Of a stretch of DNA of 64,000 bases, positions 60,545 through 64,000 are shown piece after piece. The notes beneath the pieces are model-generated. The model had not been told where the DNA came from. It made no database searches and saw only the letters and a list, made by a program, of their open reading frames with translations. Both the position numbers and the translations under genes were made by a program. Origin of the DNA: Cytophagales bacterium (lineage in GTDB: Bacteria; Bacteroidota; Bacteroidia; Cytophagales; Cyclobacteriaceae); assembly GCA_017303795.1 (NCBI GenBank), contig JAFLBR010000008.1, forward strand, positions 1-64,000, read 5' to 3'. Within the stretch, counting starts at the first letter, position 1. Each line of letters begins with the position of its first letter.

Positions 60545-61318
60545 TTATTCGGCTGTCTCGGCTTTCACTTCCTGTTCTTCGCGTTTCATTACCCAGAAGT
60601 TGTTATAACCTTCGCCTACCTGAATAGAAAGATAGCCGTTAGCCAACAACTCCAGCACCGAAAGAAAATTAAAGATCAACCCAATGCGGGTAGGGGCCGA
60701 TTCCAGTAACTCTACAAACGATACGCGTTCTTTTACCGTAACGGCATTCAAAATCATTTCTTTCTGCCCTTCCATGGTGAAGGGATATTGAATAACCTGA
60801 TGCACCGGTTTGTTTTTTTCTTCTTCGGCACGCTTCAATACCTTTTCGAATACAGTAAGCAGTTTAAATAAATCTACATCCTGCAGTTCGGCTTCCACGT
60901 TGGTACTTTCGGCAAGCGCACGTAATTCTTTCATCAGGTTACCGCGCTTCTCTTTCATCAGCTCGGTTTCTTCCATTTTATGGAATTGCTCAACCACCGA
61001 TTTATACTTCTTGTACTCCATCAGGTGTTTCACCAGTTCTTCGCGCGGATCAATTTCGTTGCCTTGTTCATCCAACTGCGGTCGTGGCAACAACATTTTG
61101 GATTTAATCCGCATAAGCGTGGCCGCTACCAGAATAAACTCGCTGGCAACCTCTACGTTTAAGGTTTCAAGCCCGCGGATGTACTCCAGAAAATCGTTGG
61201 TGATTTTGGAAATAGGAATATCATTAATGTCCAACTCATCGCGTTCAATAAAAAACAACAACAGGTCGAACGGGCCTTCAAATAAGGGTAAACGAATTTC
61301 AAATTGTTCCTGCTCCAT
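60545..61318 (-). CDS. scpA: segregation and condensation protein A
   Basis: A 257-residue kleisin: EIRLPLFEGPFDLLLFFIERDELDINDIPISKITNDFLEYI at the start and ESAPTRIGLIFNFLSVLELLANGYLSI at the end are diagnostic. It bridges SMC with ScpB for chromosome segregation. Promoter box TATTTTTG lies 22 bases upstream. No scpB in the window. Confidence 0.95.
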   Translation of the reverse strand: MEQEQFEIRLPLFEGPFDLLLFFIERDELDINDIPISKITNDFLEYIRGLETLNVEVASEFILVAATLMRIKSKMLLPRPQLDEQGNEIDPREELVKHLMEYKKYKSVVEQFHKMEETELMKEKRGNLMKELRALAESTNVEAELQDVDLFKLLTVFEKVLKRAEEEKNKPVHQVIQYPFTMEGQKEMILNAVTVKERVSFVELLESAPTRIGLIFNFLSVLELLANGYLSIQVGEGYNNFWVMKREEQEVKAETAE

Positions 61319-61340
61319 AATCAGTCTAAAAAGAAGATCG

Positions 61341-61348
61341 CAAAAATA
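61341..61348 (-). promoter_or_regulatory. -7 promoter box TATTTTTG
   Basis: Perfect TAnnTTTG on the minus strand, 22 bases before the ATG at 61318 of scpA. Confidence 0.5.
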
Positions 61349-61419
61349 AGCAGCTTTGGCTCCCGATAGGAATATTTATCCTCAAACTAACCACAAAACC
61401 TCCACCCGCTCTAATTCGC

Positions 61420-61427
61420 TACATTTG
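61420..61427 (+). promoter_or_regulatory. -7 promoter box TACATTTG
   Basis: Perfect TAnnTTTG, 82 bases before the ATG at 61510 of dxs, giving a leader of some 75 bases, unusually long for this window. Confidence 0.5.
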
Positions 61428-61509
61428 CATTTAAATATTACATTTAACTCGATTTGAACAGTTACCACGTACTGTTGTTTAAGAATAACGGTTCCAAATC
61501 CGATACCCG

Positions 61510-63435
61510 ATGCTGATTACACCCGGAAAACTACTGGCACAGATTAACAGTCCTTCAGACCTTAAAAAGCTCGATCAGGTTCAATTGGTGCAAGTTTGCG
61601 AAGAACTGCGCCAGTTTATAGTAGATAATGTGTCGGTTTACGGAGGGCATTTTGGTGCCAGTTTGGGTGTGGTTGAGCTTAGTGTAGCGTTACATTATGT
61701 GTTTAATACTCCGCACGACCAATTAGTTTGGGATGTGGGGCATCAGGCCTACGGACATAAGATTTTAACCGGTCGCAGAGATTCATTTCACACCAACCGG
61801 GTTTATAAAGGCATTTCCGGATTTCCGAAGCGCAAAGAAAGTGAGTACGATACGTTTGGGGTAGGGCATTCCTCCACATCGGTATCGGCAGCGTTGGGTA
61901 TGGCTATGGCTTCCAAATATCAAGGCCTGAACGAAAAACAACATATTGCGGTAATTGGCGATGGCGCCCTTACTGGTGGTATGGCCTTCGAGGGTTTGAA
62001 TCATGCCGGGGTTTCTGATTCTAACTTGCTTATTATTCTCAACGACAATTGTATGTCGATTGATCCAAACGTAGGGGCGCTTAAAGATTATCTTACGGAT
62101 ATAACCACCTCGCGAACCTATAACCGGTTGAAAGATGATGTGTGGAAATTGCTCGGCAAACTTTCCACGTTTGGAAAGAGTGCCCAGGAAATTGTATCGA
62201 AAGTTGAGAATGGAATTAAAAGCACGCTGCTAAGCCAGAGTAATCTTTTCGAAGCGCTTAACCTCAGGTATTTCGGGCCGGTAGATGGCCACGATGTAGA
62301 TCATCTGGTTGCAATTCTGAATGATTTGAAGGCGATAAAAGGGCCAAAGATTCTGCATTGTGTAACGGTAAAAGGCAAAGGTTATGGGCCTGCCGAAAAA
62401 GGGAATGCCACCACCTGGCATGCCCCCGGTACTTTCGATAAAATCTCAGGCGAAATCTTTAAAAAAGTTTATGCCACTCCGCAGGCTCCTAAATATCAGG
62501 ATGTGTTTGGCCATACGCTTGTAGAACTGGCCCGACAGAATGAAAAAATTGTAGGAATAACTCCGGCTATGCCTTCAGGCTCTTCTATGAATATCATGAT
62601 GAAGGAAATGCCTGAGCGGGCCTTTGATGTAGGTATTGCCGAACAGCATGCCGTTACATTCTCGGCTGGCTTAGCCACGCAAGGGCTGGTGCCTTTCTGT
62701 AACATATACAGTTCGTTTATGCAGCGGGCTTACGATCAGGTGATACACGATGTGTGCATTCAAAATCTTCCGGTAAACTTCTGTTTGGATAGAGCCGGTT
62801 TTGCGGGGGCTGATGGCCCAACGCATCATGGCGCCTATGATGTGGCGTATTTCCGGTGTATCCCCAATATGATTATAGCTGCGCCTATGAACGAACAGGA
62901 ATTGCGCAACCTGATGTTTACAGCCCAATTGCCCCGTACTGAACAAGCATTTTCTATTCGCTACCCACGTGGCCAGGGCGTAATGCCCAACTGGCGCACA
63001 CCTTTCGAGGAGATTGAAATTGGCAAAGGCCGAATGATTCAGGATGGTGAGGAGGTTGCCATACTTTCCTTTGGGCATATCGGTAATTATGTAGTTGAGG
63101 CGAGTGAGATACTGGCCAAAAGAGGAATTCGGCCGGCTCATTTCGATTTGCGTTTTGCGAAGCCATTAGATGCAGAATTGCTGCATGATGTCTTCACCCG
63201 TTTTTCGAAGTTGATTACAATAGAAGATGGCTGTGTACAAGGCGGTGTAGGTAGTGCCGTATTAGAATTTATGGCCGACAACCAATATGCGGCACAAGTA
63301 AAGCGGTTAGGCATACCTGATGCTATAGTAGAGCATGGCGAGCAGCTAGAACTTCACAAAGAATGTGGCATGGATGCAGAAGGAATTGTTACTACTGTGC
63401 TAAACTTATTAGAAGTGCCGGTTAATCAGCGTTAA
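61510..63435 (+). CDS. dxs: 1-deoxy-D-xylulose-5-phosphate synthase
   Basis: A 641-residue thiamine-diphosphate enzyme. GDGALTGG begins the cofactor-binding motif and is followed by ILNDNCMSIDPNVG; the transketolase-like YDVGIAEQHAVT equivalent reads FDVGIAEQHAVTFSAGLA; DRAGFAGADGPTHHG is present. It joins pyruvate and glyceraldehyde 3-phosphate, the first step of the MEP isoprenoid pathway. Full length. Confidence 0.95.
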   Translation: MLITPGKLLAQINSPSDLKKLDQVQLVQVCEELRQFIVDNVSVYGGHFGASLGVVELSVALHYVFNTPHDQLVWDVGHQAYGHKILTGRRDSFHTNRVYKGISGFPKRKESEYDTFGVGHSSTSVSAALGMAMASKYQGLNEKQHIAVIGDGALTGGMAFEGLNHAGVSDSNLLIILNDNCMSIDPNVGALKDYLTDITTSRTYNRLKDDVWKLLGKLSTFGKSAQEIVSKVENGIKSTLLSQSNLFEALNLRYFGPVDGHDVDHLVAILNDLKAIKGPKILHCVTVKGKGYGPAEKGNATTWHAPGTFDKISGEIFKKVYATPQAPKYQDVFGHTLVELARQNEKIVGITPAMPSGSSMNIMMKEMPERAFDVGIAEQHAVTFSAGLATQGLVPFCNIYSSFMQRAYDQVIHDVCIQNLPVNFCLDRAGFAGADGPTHHGAYDVAYFRCIPNMIIAAPMNEQELRNLMFTAQLPRTEQAFSIRYPRGQGVMPNWRTPFEEIEIGKGRMIQDGEEVAILSFGHIGNYVVEASEILAKRGIRPAHFDLRFAKPLDAELLHDVFTRFSKLITIEDGCVQGGVGSAVLEFMADNQYAAQVKRLGIPDAIVEHGEQLELHKECGMDAEGIVTTVLNLLEVPVNQR

Positions 63436-63603
63436 GCCAGTAATCTTTATAATCCCAAAAACACCCCTGAAAGTCAGGAATTTAGATACTTATACTGCCA
63501 ACGTTGGTTGTTTTTGATGGCAATCTTGCCAATCTGCACCATTACTTCGTTTCAAGGCTTTTGAAAATTCGGCCAATCCGTCTAAATTGTGCCTAATTGC
63601 AAT

Positions 63604-63611
63604 TATATTTG
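63604..63611 (+). promoter_or_regulatory. -7 promoter box TATATTTG
   Basis: Perfect TAnnTTTG, 52 bases before the ATG at 63664. Confidence 0.4.
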
Positions 63612-63663
63612 AATCTTTGGAATAGTATAATTTAAAGCATAAACCCATAAACTCTTTACCACA

Positions 63664-64000
63664 ATGCAAGACATCGTAAATCCTCACCAGTATGATGCAT
63701 GGAATAACCTCGCGCTTAATCTGGCGTTAGGCTTTTGGGCAGTTGGCATACTCATTATACTTGGATATATCATCAAGCTAAGTACAACCGGAGGTAGCAA
63801 AGAAAAGTACGATTTCATTAACCGCTACGAGATTAAAACATTGTGGATTGCCACCATTGTGCTGGTAATTGGCGGGTGCTTTTTCGTGAATGCTAACATA
63901 ACCGAGCTTACTACGCTGTTGATATTTGTTCGCATTTTCACCACCGTTTCATTAGGTATTCTGGTGGCGTTGGTTATTCAGAACCTGCTTAAATTCTATT
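63664..64000 (+). CDS. membrane protein, 5' part only (window edge)
   Basis: An open frame from ATG 63664 running off the window; 112 codons seen. It begins MQDIVNPHQYDAWNNLALN and has three hydrophobic segments (about residues 18-36, 61-80 and 85-105). It resembles membrane proteins seen near cytochrome oxidase genes in Bacteroidota, but I cannot assign it. The 228-base gap before it holds a promoter box and nothing else recognisable. Confidence 0.65.
   Translation, partial: MQDIVNPHQYDAWNNLALNLALGFWAVGILIILGYIIKLSTTGGSKEKYDFINRYEIKTLWIATIVLVIGGCFFVNANITELTTLLIFVRIFTTVSLGILVALVIQNLLKFY

Noticed and set aside
63490-63687. 65-codon minus-strand frame before the last gene
   Set aside because: It overlaps the promoter and start of the membrane protein at 63664 and has no protein-like pattern.

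Overview
The window reads as chromosomal DNA of a Bacteroidota bacterium, most likely of the order Cytophagales. This rests on the -7 promoter motif TAnnTTTG, the near absence of Shine-Dalgarno sequences, several TonB-dependent receptors and PorT-like beta-barrels, a long NusB, a DUF4293 protein, and the run nusB-DUF1573-yajC-YbbR-coaE. No phage, IS transposase, CRISPR array, rRNA or tRNA was found. The product names are family assignments made by reading the translated proteins; no database search was run.

Layout. 0-6.4 kb: DUF4241, DUF433 and DUF1801 proteins, a hemerythrin-like repair protein, an overlapping three-gene envelope operon (two LVIVD lipoproteins and a beta-barrel), and a photolyase-like protein without its iron-sulfur ligands. 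6.4-11.4 kb: a repeat-rich gap, then a probable iron or heme uptake group (small membrane protein, haem-type TonB receptor, PepSY protein). 11.4-19 kb: S9 peptidase, MscS channel, PIN toxin-antitoxin pair, exonuclease/GIY-YIG fusion, SemiSWEET and a lone MoxR ATPase. 19.3-24.7 kb: TonB receptor plus a large surface lipoprotein. 24.7-26.8 kb: two related coiled-coil exported proteins and a duplicated gene fragment. 26.8-35.3 kb: mostly housekeeping and metabolic genes (epimerase, GH130, LOG protein, lytic transglycosylase, creatininase, punA, metallo-hydrolase), interrupted by a DUF433 gene that appears inserted at the end of punA.

35.3-38.5 kb is the most accessory part. It is visibly AT-rich and holds repeats, a DoxX gene with a broken second copy, unknown genes, and one unknown zinc-finger-like gene bounded by 19-bp inverted repeats. 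38.5-50.6 kb: sugar isomerase-like and amidohydrolase genes, tpx, a thiolase, truA, two half-ABC exporters that look like a heterodimer with one degenerate ATP site, and pairs of unknown envelope proteins. 50.6-64 kb: nusB, YtxH, DUF1573, yajC, YbbR, coaE, a complete RND efflux operon (adaptor, pump, TolC), scpA, dxs and the start of a membrane protein.

Two window-wide patterns stand out. First, many start codons lie only 1-7 bases after a TAnnTTTG box, which implies leaderless or nearly leaderless mRNAs. Second, several families of small palindromes sit at gene 3' ends, in two cases extending the coding sequence, and a 221-224-bp element occurs twice in opposite orientation 30 kb apart.
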